Positions 1 through 7,959 of a DNA stretch of 44,620 nucleotides are shown in pieces. The position numbers and the translations under genes are program-made. How positions within the stretch are numbered: the first letter of the stretch is position 1; every line of letters begins with the position of its first letter. The DNA comes from Candidatus Lachnoclostridium stercoravium (lineage in GTDB: Bacteria > Bacillota > Clostridia > Lachnospirales > Lachnospiraceae). The notes beneath the pieces were generated by a model. It was not told the origin of the DNA and did no database searches. It was given only the letters and a program-made list of their open reading frames with translations. The DNA lies in assembly GCA_019118365.1 (NCBI GenBank), contig DWZA01000005.1:1-44620 (forward strand). The letters run 5' to 3'.

Positions 1-337
1 GGGACACTTTGTCCACAAGTCGGAGCGTAGGACGAGGGACGGGGGCTTTCATATACGCCCTGTCTGCTGATGAAAACAGACCTGCGCTTGCGGCTCCACG
101 CCACACAAGCACAGCCCTGTTTTCCTGCCGCCCCTCCCCGGCGGCAACGGCATTTTCACGGCAACGCCGACAGAGCGTATAACACACTACACTTTGCTTC
201 GCAAAGTCGTGTGCCAAATGGGGGCGTTGCCCCCTTTGGAAACCCCCCACAAGAAAAGGCGGTACGCTACCCCTCTACGGGGCGCATACCGCCTTTTCTT
301 GTTATCCAGCCCTCCGGCTGTATCGGTTGAGCAAAAG
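1..337. other. Non-coding, inverted-repeat-rich region; probable edge of an integrated mobile element
   Basis: No convincing gene is present. The region carries several stacked inverted repeats: a small hairpin around a TTTGCTTCGCAAA core near 190-215, a GGGGCGTTGCCCC hairpin near 223-236, and a long hairpin at 249-302. Non-coding stretches of this kind are common next to mobilisation or terminal regions of integrative elements in gut Firmicutes (family knowledge, not proven here). It abuts an EIIC gene that loses its family-like sequence within the last 15 codons or so, which supports an insertion junction at about 340-385. A reading frame at 70-330 is low in complexity and has no ribosome site, so I do not call it a gene. 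Confidence 0.45.
249..302. repeat. Long perfect-arm hairpin
   Basis: The arms ACAAGAAAAGGCGGTA and TACCGCCTTTTCTTGT flank a GC-rich loop. The hairpin could act as a bidirectional terminator because the arm ends in a T-rich run. It could also be part of a transfer-origin-like region of a mobile element. The sequence alone does not decide between these. Confidence 0.55.
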
Positions 338-1105
338 TCAGCGTGGGAATGGTGTGGTATCTTTATCTAAGTGAATCCCCGGATAGCCTGCCAGAAAACC
401 CAGCACCGCGCCGATCACTGTGCCTAAAAACAGTGGTTCGCCGATGACTCCCAGCTTTTTCTGCATGGTATCCGCATTAAAATCGATCTTGTTGATCCCT
501 GGCATCTTATCCATGATACCGTTTAAAACGTGGGCGATAGGAGCATAGGGAGCGCATACGGGAACCGGAAATCCAATGCCGGTCACCTTTTCTCCATAAT
601 ATTCCTGGATCCTGGAAGATTCCAGATCCGCAATGCAGTTGATAATGATAAAGTTTGCCGCTACGATAAATATCGCCCAGCCAAAGCTGTTTGTCAGCGT
701 GTAAACGATCGAGCCTACAAAGGCATAATGCCAGTAATTGAACAGGTCCATGGCGATGGTCTTTGTGGTTTTTGTAAGGATCATGACCACGTTCAGAGCC
801 AGGCCAAAGGGGATCACGATCGCGCCCATCTGGGAGCTGTAGGCGATGGAGGAAGCCGCCGGCCAGCCGATATCCAGAACATTTAACTGCAGATCATAAA
901 TATCCGCGATCTGATTAACGACCGGACCCAGGTTGTCGGTAAGGAGCGTTGTAACTACGCTCAGTCCCACAAATCCTACTCCGACCGTCAGACCTGATTT
1001 TAAAGATTTCCCTACGCCAAGCCCGATGATCACGCCGATGATGGTAAATATGATCGGCATCATAACGCTTGCCCCAAGCCCGATAATATAATTTATTACG
1101 GCCAT
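338..1105 (-). CDS. PTS galactitol/pentitol-type EIIC permease, C-terminally truncated
   Basis: This is the membrane permease subunit of a galactitol-family phosphotransferase system, which moves and phosphorylates a sugar alcohol. The 255 residues are strongly hydrophobic and carry GatC-like sequence, including an N-terminal GLGVGKSLK segment, NVLDIGWPAASSIAYSS and a later CAPYAPIAHVLNG segment. Family members are usually about 420-450 residues, so roughly the last 40% is missing. Family-like sequence stops after FLAGY near residue 241, and the last 15 or so residues look foreign, so an insertion at about 340-385 probably truncated it. The ATG at 1105 has a GAGGAG site. It is the last visible gene of the minus-strand operon starting at 5300. 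No EIIA or EIIB gene is present in the window. It is probably non-functional. Confidence 0.8.
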   Translation of the reverse strand: MAVINYIIGLGASVMMPIIFTIIGVIIGLGVGKSLKSGLTVGVGFVGLSVVTTLLTDNLGPVVNQIADIYDLQLNVLDIGWPAASSIAYSSQMGAIVIPFGLALNVVMILTKTTKTIAMDLFNYWHYAFVGSIVYTLTNSFGWAIFIVAANFIIINCIADLESSRIQEYYGEKVTGIGFPVPVCAPYAPIAHVLNGIMDKMPGINKIDFNADTMQKKLGVIGEPLFLGTVIGAVLGFLAGYPGIHLDKDTTPFPR

Positions 1106-1187
1106 TCGATTCTCTCCTCTCTTACCCGAAAGCAGCCTTTAAACTTTCCCTGAAAAGGCGCTCCCGGACGCTTTTGTGGTATGTTTT

Positions 1188-1235
1188 GTAACAGTTCAGA
1201 ATAGCCCCTGTTTTCCCGCCGTCCTGAACTATTAC
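1188..1235. repeat. Short (48 bp) hairpin repeat, GTAACAGTTC-ended
   Basis: The left end GTAACAGTTCAG, a 6-nt variable spacer and the right part CCCTGTTTTCCCGCCGTCCTGAACTATTAC-like make a 48-bp unit. It has the same length and layout as the copy at 6535-6582. It lies inside the operon, between the iron alcohol dehydrogenase stop and the EIIC start. Confidence 0.75.
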
Positions 1236-1243
1236 AATATTTT

Positions 1244-2359
1244 TTAATAGAGTTCCTGGAAGATCTTTAAAACTCTCGCCTCATCTAAGGGGACAAAGTT
1301 ATTCTTCATCAGCCGTTCCTGGGTTTCCATTACAGTGCGGGCAAACCTTGGCAGATCGTCCTCGGTCACTCCATATTCATGGAGAGCTTTTTTCGGAAGC
1401 TGCTTATTTAAAAGCTCTTCCAGCTCATCATATACCTTATCTTCCGGGCAGCCTAACAGCTCGGTCAGTTTCTTATTTAAAACCGCCAGTTCTCCGTCTG
1501 TGCGGATCTCTGCGTAATTCTTCAAAACTCCCGTAAACATGGCGTAATTAGATTCTCCATGAGGAACATGGTACTTTCCTCCCAGCTGGTAGCTTAAGGC
1601 ATGGACCGCCGCGCAGCCTGCCGTTCCAAAGGAGATCCCGGCATAATTGCTGGCAATGCAGAAGTCTCCCATGATCCTGTTTCTCGCTTCCACTCCGCCT
1701 TTTTCCACTTCCTGATAGCCTTTGATGATCATCTCGATCGCCTGATAGCCGAAAAGCTTCGTATATGGCGTCGCGTTTGGGGAAAGTACGGACTCTACTG
1801 CGTGAACCAGGGCGTCGATAGAGCTTGTGGCAAATACATAATTAGGAAGGCCGTATAAAAGCTCCGGGATCAGCACAGAAGTATCCGCATACATGTCCGG
1901 GCAGCCCATTCCCACCTTTGTTCCAAGGCGGGTCCGGTTAATGGAAGCCAGCTGGGTCACTTCGCTTCCTGTTCCGCAGGTTGTAGGGATCAGCACCAGG
2001 CCTGCCTTGCGCTTCAGGTTCGGAAGCTTATCAAAGATCGCGTCGATCCCCATTCCATCAGAAACAGAAACCACCTTGGCCATATCCATGACAGCTCCGC
2101 CGCCGATACCGATGATCCTCTTATATGGGATCGCTGAAGCATCCTGGATGATGGCGTCCAGCATTTCATCCGTAGGCTCTGTGGAACCATATTTATCACA
2201 GAACAATACGTGGGCTTCTTTTGCCGCTTCTTTAAAATACTGATTATAGATCACTTCGATCGTAACGATCAGGTCGTCTTTTCCGATCTTAAATTCATCT
2301 ATAAATTCCTTTGCAGTATGAAACATAAATAATTCCGGTCCGATCGCTATTAATTTCAT
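1244..2359 (-). CDS. Iron-dependent alcohol dehydrogenase, 4-hydroxybutyrate dehydrogenase-like
   Basis: This is a group III iron-containing NAD(P)-dependent dehydrogenase that interconverts an alcohol and an aldehyde in the cytoplasm. Its 371 residues equal the length of the Clostridium kluyveri 4-hydroxybutyrate dehydrogenase I recall, and the layout is alike throughout. Visible motifs are GGGAVMDMAK (near residue 88, nucleotide binding), PTTCGTGSEVT, and metal-ligand segments DALVHAVES (near 180) and HALSYQLGGKYHVPHGESN (253-271). The ATG at 2359 follows a GGAGG site. It lies 35 bp downstream of the zinc dehydrogenase in a polyol-type operon, so the natural substrate may be a sugar-derived aldehyde and not 4-hydroxybutyrate. 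The enzyme class is secure; the substrate is not. Confidence 0.88.
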   Translation of the reverse strand: MKLIAIGPELFMFHTAKEFIDEFKIGKDDLIVTIEVIYNQYFKEAAKEAHVLFCDKYGSTEPTDEMLDAIIQDASAIPYKRIIGIGGGAVMDMAKVVSVSDGMGIDAIFDKLPNLKRKAGLVLIPTTCGTGSEVTQLASINRTRLGTKVGMGCPDMYADTSVLIPELLYGLPNYVFATSSIDALVHAVESVLSPNATPYTKLFGYQAIEMIIKGYQEVEKGGVEARNRIMGDFCIASNYAGISFGTAGCAAVHALSYQLGGKYHVPHGESNYAMFTGVLKNYAEIRTDGELAVLNKKLTELLGCPEDKVYDELEELLNKQLPKKALHEYGVTEDDLPRFARTVMETQERLMKNNFVPLDEARVLKIFQELY

Positions 2360-2394
2360 ATATCTTTTCCTCCATTTATATCATGGGCATCCTG

Positions 2395-3420
2395 TTATCC
2401 GGATACCTGAATCAAAATTTTAAAACAGCTGTCTCCCTTTCCCGCCTCATCAAATGCATGCCTGATCTCGTCAAGGGGATAAATATCTGTGATCAGCCGC
2501 GAAAGATCTCCATCCAGCACATGACTGTTTATGATCTCGACGGCTTTTGCAAAATGCTTCTGCGTATGGAGCCTGACTCCTTTTATGCCGATCTCCTTCG
2601 CAAACACCCGTCCCAGATCCAGATTATTTTTATGGGAATTCATGGCCACCAGAACGATCACTCCGGCGTTTTTTACATTTTCCATGGCGCAGGCCATAGT
2701 AGAATCTTTTCCTACTGTTTCAAAGCACACGTCGAAACCGTCTGCGCCTCCCGCCTCTTTTACAGTTTCTTCAAAGGATGGATCCTCTGGAGAAGCTGTA
2801 AGGAATCCCATTTCTTCCAGGATCTTTCTTCTTACAGGATTGATCTCTGTGATCAGGATCTTTCCCGCTCCGGACAGCCTGCAGATCATGGCGATCAGCG
2901 TTCCGATAGGGCCTCCGCCGAATATCAGCGCCCTGTCTCCCACTTCCAGCCCTCCTGTCCGCACATCGTGGACAGCCACTGCCAGAGGCTCCGTAAGCGC
3001 CGCGATCCTGGGATCTGTACCCGGAGCGATCCGGTATGTCTTTCTGGCCGGGACTTTCACATATTCTGCAAAGCCTCCGTCCTGGTGGACGCCGATGATC
3101 CTTAAATTTCTGCACACATTTTCATGGCCGCTGACGCATGCCTGGCATCTGCCGCAGGATATCGCTTCCTGGGCGACTACCATATCTCCGATCTTAAGCC
3201 CGCAGCTTTCTCCATGCACCTTTACAAGCTTTCCTACAAATTCATGGCCTGCGACAAGAGGGAACTTTGCCGTCGGATGTTCTCCCCTGAAAATATGAAG
3301 GTCGCTGCCGCATATGCCTGTATACATAACTTGAACGAGAACTTCTCCTTCCTTCAGGGAAGGAGCTGGAATATCGCATAAATCCATATGATATGGGGAC
3401 TGAATCACTGCTGCTTTCAT
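2395..3420 (-). CDS. Zinc-dependent medium-chain alcohol (polyol) dehydrogenase
   Basis: This is a 341-residue MDR-superfamily NAD(P)-dependent dehydrogenase, of the sorbitol, threonine or idonate type. It has the catalytic zinc motif GICGSD (near residue 35) and GHE (near 60). The structural zinc cysteines are in CGRCQACVSGHENVC (87-101), and GGGPIG (near 167) forms the Rossmann loop. All expected metal ligands are present, so it should be active. The ATG at 3420 has a weaker AGGCAGGT ribosome site. Beside transketolase and a galactitol-type EIIC, the likely role is oxidation of an incoming polyol phosphate such as a pentitol or hexitol phosphate to its ketose phosphate (inference). The exact substrate cannot be read from sequence. 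Confidence 0.9.
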   Translation of the reverse strand: MKAAVIQSPYHMDLCDIPAPSLKEGEVLVQVMYTGICGSDLHIFRGEHPTAKFPLVAGHEFVGKLVKVHGESCGLKIGDMVVAQEAISCGRCQACVSGHENVCRNLRIIGVHQDGGFAEYVKVPARKTYRIAPGTDPRIAALTEPLAVAVHDVRTGGLEVGDRALIFGGGPIGTLIAMICRLSGAGKILITEINPVRRKILEEMGFLTASPEDPSFEETVKEAGGADGFDVCFETVGKDSTMACAMENVKNAGVIVLVAMNSHKNNLDLGRVFAKEIGIKGVRLHTQKHFAKAVEIINSHVLDGDLSRLITDIYPLDEIRHAFDEAGKGDSCFKILIQVSG

Positions 3421-3438
3421 ATTGTTTACCTGCCTTAT

Positions 3439-4395
3439 CTACTTTCTGGCAATGGCTTTTTTCGCTGCTTCTACAATATCCTCCACTGTTAAATGGTATT
3501 GCTCCGCCAGAAAATCCAGCGTTCCTACCTGGCCGAACCGATCCTGAATGCCGATCAGCTCCATGGGAACCGGGCAGTTTTTCACCACTGTCTCTGACAC
3601 CGCCGCGCCCAGGCCTGTAGTAACCGTGTGGTTTTCCGCGCTTACGATCGCGCCTGTTTCCTTTGCCGCCTTAATAATAGCATCTTCATCCAGCGGTTTC
3701 CATGTAAACATATCTAAAATCCTGGCCTGGATCCCTTCTTTTTCCAAAACGTCCGCCGCTTTGATCGCCTGGCCTACGCAGAAACCGCTGGCAATGATGG
3801 TTACATCCTTTCCGTCCCGCACAGTCACTGCTTTTCCAACTTCAAATTCCGTACCGTCTTCATAGATCTTCATGCACTGCTTTCTTACGAGGCGCATATA
3901 CTGCATCCCATAGTGGCCTGCCATATAACGGAGCACATATTTTAACATCGTGATATCCGTCGGTTCGATCACCGTCATTTCCGGCGTTCCCCGCATGATT
4001 CCCATATCTTCAAACGGCATATGAGTTCCGCCGTTTGTCTGGGCTGTGATGCCAGGATCCGAACCGATCAGCTTTACATTGGCTTTTGCATAAGCGCCGG
4101 ATAAAAAGATCTGGTCGCAGGCGCGGCGGCTCATAAACGGGCCGAACGTATGGGCAAACGGGATCTTTCCCGTAAGGGACAGGCCTGCTGCCACTCCGAT
4201 CATATTCGCCTCCTGTATCCCGCAGTCCACCGTGCGCTCCGGGTATTTCGCCTGGAAGGGCTTTGTTCCCATGGCGCCCATCAGGTCCGCGTCCATTACG
4301 ATCAGATCTTTGTATTCCTCGGCAAGCTCCATTAATGTTTCACAGAAAGCAGCTCTCATTTCCTGGCTCTCCGGCCTTATTTCCTTCATTACCAT
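3439..4395 (-). CDS. Transketolase, C-terminal subunit
   Basis: This is the C-terminal half of a split transketolase (pyrimidine-binding plus C-terminal domains), 318 residues. It pairs with the N-terminal subunit encoded just upstream to move two-carbon ketol units between sugar phosphates with thiamine diphosphate. Visible family segments are DADLMGAMGT, RTVDCGIQEANMIGVAAG (the helix holding the cofactor-activating Glu), GSDPGITAQTNGGTHMPFED and VIEPTD. The ATG at 4395 follows GAGGAGA. It sits 56 bp after the partner gene. A second transketolase in a polyol operon fits a pathway in which the dehydrogenase makes a pentulose or hexulose phosphate that feeds the pentose phosphate pool. Confidence 0.93.
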   Translation of the reverse strand: MVMKEIRPESQEMRAAFCETLMELAEEYKDLIVMDADLMGAMGTKPFQAKYPERTVDCGIQEANMIGVAAGLSLTGKIPFAHTFGPFMSRRACDQIFLSGAYAKANVKLIGSDPGITAQTNGGTHMPFEDMGIMRGTPEMTVIEPTDITMLKYVLRYMAGHYGMQYMRLVRKQCMKIYEDGTEFEVGKAVTVRDGKDVTIIASGFCVGQAIKAADVLEKEGIQARILDMFTWKPLDEDAIIKAAKETGAIVSAENHTVTTGLGAAVSETVVKNCPVPMELIGIQDRFGQVGTLDFLAEQYHLTVEDIVEAAKKAIARK

Positions 4396-4451
4396 AATTT
4401 CTTTCTCCTCTCCTTCTCTCTATTTCACTTTGATCCGTATCTTCCTGTCCT

Positions 4452-5300
4452 TTAAATCTGCGCGTAAGCTTCTTCCATCTCCGCCAGAGCCTGTGCCAGC
4501 TGCTCTTTGGAAACAGTCGGCGCGTGGCTGTTAGTCTTGCCGGCGATCTCGCTCCAGCCGTTTCCTTTGATCGTATGAAGGATGATCATCGAAGGCTTCT
4601 CCGGCTGCCTCTTCGCATTTTCGATGGCCATATGTATAGCCTGGATGTCGTGGCCGTTCACTCCCTGGGTGTACCAGCCGAAATCAGTAAACTTCGCTTC
4701 CATATCTCCCATGGCGCAGATATCGTCTGTAAAGCCGTCCAGCTGCAGCCGGTTCAGATCTACAAAAGCGATCAGGTGGTTTAATTTATGCTGCGGAGCA
4801 AACAGGGCAGCTTCCCATACCTGGCCTTCCTGGCACTCTCCGTCTCCCAGGATCAGGTAAACGTAATTCGGCTTATCTTCCATTTTCAGTCCGAGAGCAA
4901 TGCCTGCGGCTGCGGAAGAGCCCTGACCAAGAGATCCTGTGGTCATGTCTACACCCGGAACTTTCAGGCGGTCCGCATGGCTTGGCAGATTAGTATTATT
5001 CTTGTTCACGGTCATAAGCCATTCCATAGGGAAATATCCTTTTAACGCCAGGGTAGAGTACAGCGCCGGCGCACAATGGCCTTTTGACAGTACCAGCCAG
5101 TCCCGCTCTTCCCATTTCGGATTTTTCGGATCGATCTTCATCTCCTGGTCATAAAGAAGAGCCAGCAGATCGGAAATAGAAAGAGAACCTCCTACATGCC
5201 CCATTCCGATCTCGCAGATCGTCTTCATCGTCTCCATCTGGATCTTTTTTGAAAAACGCTTTAACTCCTTTACCTTTTCTTCTGATAACATCTGACTCAA
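4452..5300 (-). CDS. Transketolase, N-terminal (TPP-binding) subunit
   Basis: This is the thiamine-diphosphate and Mg-binding half of a two-gene transketolase, 282 residues. Visible motifs are GMGHVGGSLS, LSKGHCAPALY, and the cofactor motif GDGECQEGQVWEA (from about residue 150) followed by NRLQLDG. The start is a TTG at 5300: AAAGGAGGG lies 8 nt upstream of it, whereas the next in-frame ATG at 5291 is too far away. It is the first gene of the polyol operon that runs to the EIIC remnant, and it is divergent from the GntR regulator at 5688. Two candidate operator half-sites lie in the intergenic region. Confidence 0.93.
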   Translation of the reverse strand: MSQMLSEEKVKELKRFSKKIQMETMKTICEIGMGHVGGSLSISDLLALLYDQEMKIDPKNPKWEERDWLVLSKGHCAPALYSTLALKGYFPMEWLMTVNKNNTNLPSHADRLKVPGVDMTTGSLGQGSSAAAGIALGLKMEDKPNYVYLILGDGECQEGQVWEAALFAPQHKLNHLIAFVDLNRLQLDGFTDDICAMGDMEAKFTDFGWYTQGVNGHDIQAIHMAIENAKRQPEKPSMIILHTIKGNGWSEIAGKTNSHAPTVSKEQLAQALAEMEEAYAQI

Positions 5301-5337
5301 TGAAATACCCTCCTTTAATTTTATAAAGTTATTTTTA

Positions 5338-5426
5338 ATTGTATAAAGTTGTCTGTGATTGCATTATATCACATGTGTCGATTTTTGCAATAGTTATTTT
5401 ATAATTTTTATATAATTTTATACAAT
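5338..5426. promoter_or_regulatory. Candidate GntR operators in the divergent intergenic region
   Basis: ATTGTATAAAG at 5338-5348 and ATTTTATACAAT at 5415-5426 are inverted copies of a TTGTATAAA half-site. A related TTTATAAAGTT lies just upstream at 5320-5330. AT-rich palindromes of this type are typical FCD-GntR targets. They lie between the transketolase start and the regulator promoter, so they are suited to control of the operon. This is a proposal from pattern only. Confidence 0.4.
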
Positions 5427-5460
5427 CTTATCATTTATAATATTTTACCCTTGTGATTCA

Positions 5461-5489
5461 TTGACAAACAGCCGGTAAAAAAATATAAT
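5461..5489 (+). promoter_or_regulatory. Perfect consensus sigma-70 promoter for the GntR gene
   Basis: TTGACA at 5461-5466 and TATAAT at 5484-5489 are separated by exactly 17 nt. The next gene on this strand is the GntR regulator at 5688. Transcription would therefore run through the hairpin repeat at 5497-5645, giving a leader of about 190 nt with strong secondary structure. Confidence 0.7.
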
Positions 5490-5496
5490 AATTGCA

Positions 5497-5645
5497 GTAA
5501 TAGACAGCCGTGCGCCAGGATATATGATAAAGAGCGTTACAAGCTTGCTTGTAAAAGCGATTTGACATATATCCTGGCATAGGGATGACATCCAGGGCTT
5601 CCCTCCAGCACATTCCGTGCTGGAGGGAAGCTGCACGGCTGTTAC
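5497..5645. repeat. Hairpin repeat, CGTGCGCCAGG arm type, with nested extra hairpin
   Basis: The end is GTAATAGACAG and the arm CCGTGCGCCAGGATATATG, around a core TTACAAGCTTGCTTGTAA, which is the reverse orientation of the 14095 and 32789 copies. The right arm is interrupted by an extra perfect hairpin (CTTCCCTCCAGCAC / GTGCTGGAGGGAAG) before it resumes as GCACGGCTGTTAC. The folded form would be branched. It lies in the leader of the GntR gene. Confidence 0.85.
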
Positions 5646-5687
5646 TGATCACAGAATGTTACTGCAGAAATCACAAAGAGGAGTTTA

Positions 5688-6362
5688 ATGGAAATGAAAA
5701 CTGGAAAGAACCTTTCGATCGCCGAATCGGTTTATGATTATATTGTAGAATTGATACTGACCCAGCAGATAAAGCCGGGAGAACGGATCCCTGAGGCGGA
5801 TGTGGGACAGAAGCTGGGCGTAAGCAGGACTCCTGTCCGGGAGGCGATCCGCCGTCTGGAAAGCGAAGGCCTTGTGGTCGTCTCCACCAACCGCTGCGTG
5901 GAAGTCATTTCCTTTGACGAGCAGTCCCTTGTAAATATAGGGGTCATGCGGCTGGCTCTGGAGCAGACTTCTATCCGCCTTGCCGTCTACCGGGGGAGCA
6001 ACGAGGATTTTAACCAGTTATATGAGATCGCAGCCGCCTGCAATGAAGCCGCTCAGGCAGGAAAGGTTTCTGAACGGATCCATCTGGATACGAAATTCCA
6101 TCTGGCTTTAGCCCAGATCGGCAACAATCCTCTTCTGGTACGGTATCTTACCCAGCTGCTCAGACAGGTGGAACTGATCCAGTCCACAAGATATGTGGAC
6201 GCTTCGGATGCTGTGATCCAGATCTCCGACCACTATCCGATCGTTGACGCCCTGGTCGCACGAGACGAAAAAAAAGCCCTGGAGATCTCCTCCAGGTCCA
6301 TCATCGAATACTATCATCTGGACACTCAGCTGCCTATTTTTAATCTTACAGACAGCTTATGA
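5688..6362 (+). CDS. GntR-family transcriptional regulator, FCD (FadR) subfamily
   Basis: This 224-residue DNA-binding regulator probably controls the divergent polyol operon. The N-terminal winged helix-turn-helix spans about residues 10-75 and includes LGVSRTPVREAIRRLESEGL. The C-terminal all-helical FCD ligand domain (about 80-215) has the DTKFHLALAQ segment and a later DHYPIVDAL segment, which carry the Asp and His residues that usually bind a metal and a carboxylate or sugar-acid effector in this family. The start ATG has an AAAGAGGAG site. The effector cannot be predicted, but a sugar-alcohol or sugar-phosphate intermediate is likely from context. Confidence 0.9.
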   Translation: MEMKTGKNLSIAESVYDYIVELILTQQIKPGERIPEADVGQKLGVSRTPVREAIRRLESEGLVVVSTNRCVEVISFDEQSLVNIGVMRLALEQTSIRLAVYRGSNEDFNQLYEIAAACNEAAQAGKVSERIHLDTKFHLALAQIGNNPLLVRYLTQLLRQVELIQSTRYVDASDAVIQISDHYPIVDALVARDEKKALEISSRSIIEYYHLDTQLPIFNLTDSL

Positions 6363-6395
6363 CGGCTGCCTGCCAGGCTTTTGGTGCAAATGAAC

Positions 6396-6414
6396 ATGTC
6401 GCTTACAGCGACAT
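6396..6414. repeat. Small perfect hairpin ATGTCGC/GCGACAT
   Basis: A 7-bp stem with a short loop lies between the regulator stop and its terminator. No function is assigned. Confidence 0.35.
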
Positions 6415-6471
6415 CACCATATATAAAAGCTGACCGCATACGCGCTCAGCGCTTGACAGAGCTTTCACAGT

Positions 6472-6524
6472 AAAAATCCGTTCCATCCCATACGTTTTCT
6501 GATGTATGGCGGAACGGATTTTCT
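6472..6524 (+). terminator. Rho-independent terminator-like hairpin after the GntR gene
   Basis: The arms AAAATCCGTTCC and GGAACGGATTTT enclose an inner CCATAC/GTATGG pair and are followed by a T-rich run. It can stop transcription from the GntR gene and, read the other way, from the convergent aldo/keto reductase gene. Confidence 0.75.
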
Positions 6525-6534
6525 ATTATCTTAT

Positions 6535-6582
6535 GCAACAGTTCAGGACGACACCTGTTTTCCCGCCGTCCTGAACTGTTAC
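6535..6582. repeat. Short (48 bp) hairpin repeat, GTAACAGTTC-ended
   Basis: The left end GCAACAGTTCAG, a 6-nt variable stretch and a right end closing in CCGCCGTCCTGAACTGTTAC make a unit of the same 48-nt length as the copy at 1188-1235. It ends 7 nt before the stop codon of the convergent aldo/keto reductase. Confidence 0.75.
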
Positions 6583-6589
6583 TTTCCTA

Positions 6590-7720
6590 TTATGATTTCA
6601 GGCGGCTGGCAAAATCAGCCATAGCCTCTGAGATCTTGATCTGCTGCGGACAGACTGCCTCGCAGCTCCTGCATCCGATACAGGAGTCCGGACGCTTGTC
6701 TTCTGCAAGCGTTCCCACCACCATAGGCGCGATAAACCCGCCGCCGGTAAACTGGTGCTCGTTATAAAGCTCCAGAAGTCTTGGGATATCCAGTCCCTTC
6801 GGGCAGTGGCTCACGCAGTAATGGCAGGCGGTGCATGGAAGCGTCCCGTCCAGCATCCCGTCCGCGATAGCCAGAAGTTCTTTCATCTCATCCTCATTCA
6901 GCGGTCTTTCCGTTTCAAAAGTAGCGATGTTCTCTTTCAGCTGCTGGAAATTGGACATACCGGAAAGGGTGACCGCCACTCCTGGGATAGACTGGAGGAA
7001 ACGGAAAGCCCATGCCGGGATCCCTTCGTCCGGACGCATACTCTTAAGCTTTGCTTCGTCTGTCTCGGAAAGCTTCGCCAGTTTTCCTCCTCGTAAAGGC
7101 TCCATGACCCATACCGGGATGTGATAGGAATCCAGAAGCTCCACCTTTTCTTTTGCATCCTGGAACGTCCAGTCCAGATAGTTTAACTGGATCTGACAAA
7201 ATTCCATATGCTCCCCGTGGGCTTCCAGGAAACGTTTCATCACGTCCAGATTTCCATGGGCGGAAAATCCCAGATGGCGGATCCTGCCATTTTTCTTCTG
7301 CTCCATCAGGTAATCGAAGATCCCGTATTTCTCATCTAAATATGCGTCGATATTCATCTCGCACACATTGTGGAAAAGGTAAAAGTCAAAATAAGATACT
7401 CTGCACTTTTCCAGCTGTTTCTCAAAGATCTCCTGCACTTTATCCATATTGGAAAGGTCATAGCCAGGAAACTTTGTAGCCAGATAAAAGCTTTCGCGGG
7501 GATACTTTTCCAGAAGCTTTCCCATGACCAGCTCGGAATTTCCATTGTGATATCCCCAGGCTGTATCGTAATAATTGATGCCATGCTCCATGGCGTAAGC
7601 GACCATCTCTTCTGTCGCCGCCTCGTCGATCTCGCTGTCGCTGCCGTTTACCACCGGAAGCCTCATAGCGCCCATACCTAACGCAGAAAGCTCCAGATCC
7701 TGAAATTTCTTGTATACCAT
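6590..7720 (-). CDS. Aldo/keto reductase with C-terminal 2x[4Fe-4S] ferredoxin domain
   Basis: This 376-residue cytoplasmic oxidoreductase has an aldo/keto reductase barrel (about 1-285) with YYDTAWGYHNGNSE, the catalytic Lys region LATKFPG and FYLFHNV. A bacterial-type ferredoxin tail carries CTACHYCVSHCPKGLDIP and CIGCRSCEAVCPQQIKI, two complete four-cysteine motifs with room for two iron-sulfur clusters. The tail suggests electron transfer to or from ferredoxin as well as NAD(P)H. I chose the ATG at 7720 because AGAGGGGA lies just upstream; an upstream extension to 7783 has no ribosome site. It is transcribed alone and convergent to the GntR gene. The substrate is unknown. Confidence 0.9.
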   Translation of the reverse strand: MVYKKFQDLELSALGMGAMRLPVVNGSDSEIDEAATEEMVAYAMEHGINYYDTAWGYHNGNSELVMGKLLEKYPRESFYLATKFPGYDLSNMDKVQEIFEKQLEKCRVSYFDFYLFHNVCEMNIDAYLDEKYGIFDYLMEQKKNGRIRHLGFSAHGNLDVMKRFLEAHGEHMEFCQIQLNYLDWTFQDAKEKVELLDSYHIPVWVMEPLRGGKLAKLSETDEAKLKSMRPDEGIPAWAFRFLQSIPGVAVTLSGMSNFQQLKENIATFETERPLNEDEMKELLAIADGMLDGTLPCTACHYCVSHCPKGLDIPRLLELYNEHQFTGGGFIAPMVVGTLAEDKRPDSCIGCRSCEAVCPQQIKISEAMADFASRLKS

Positions 7721-7959
7721 TGCTTGTCCCCTCTTTCTGAATATTCGTCCTGTCAGCGGATCTCTGCCCGGCCCTGTGTGCACATAAGCTTTGCAGAGTT
7801 ATCTGATGACGCTTCTCATTATCATTATATATAAAATACAGCATATGACAACTACGAATTTTGAATGCTTCTCCATACGTTTCAGGAATGCAAAGTTTCT
7901 TGACAGATACAATTATAGAATATACAATTATTGCATATACAACTATGGAGGTGCACATT

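Noticed and set aside
70-330. 86-codon frame in the mobile-element edge
   Set aside because: There is no ribosome site, the sequence is dominated by inverted repeats, and no family is recognisable.
5445-5652. Two small minus-strand frames over the 5497 repeat
   Set aside because: They consist mostly of repeat sequence, have no ribosome site and are better explained by the hairpin.
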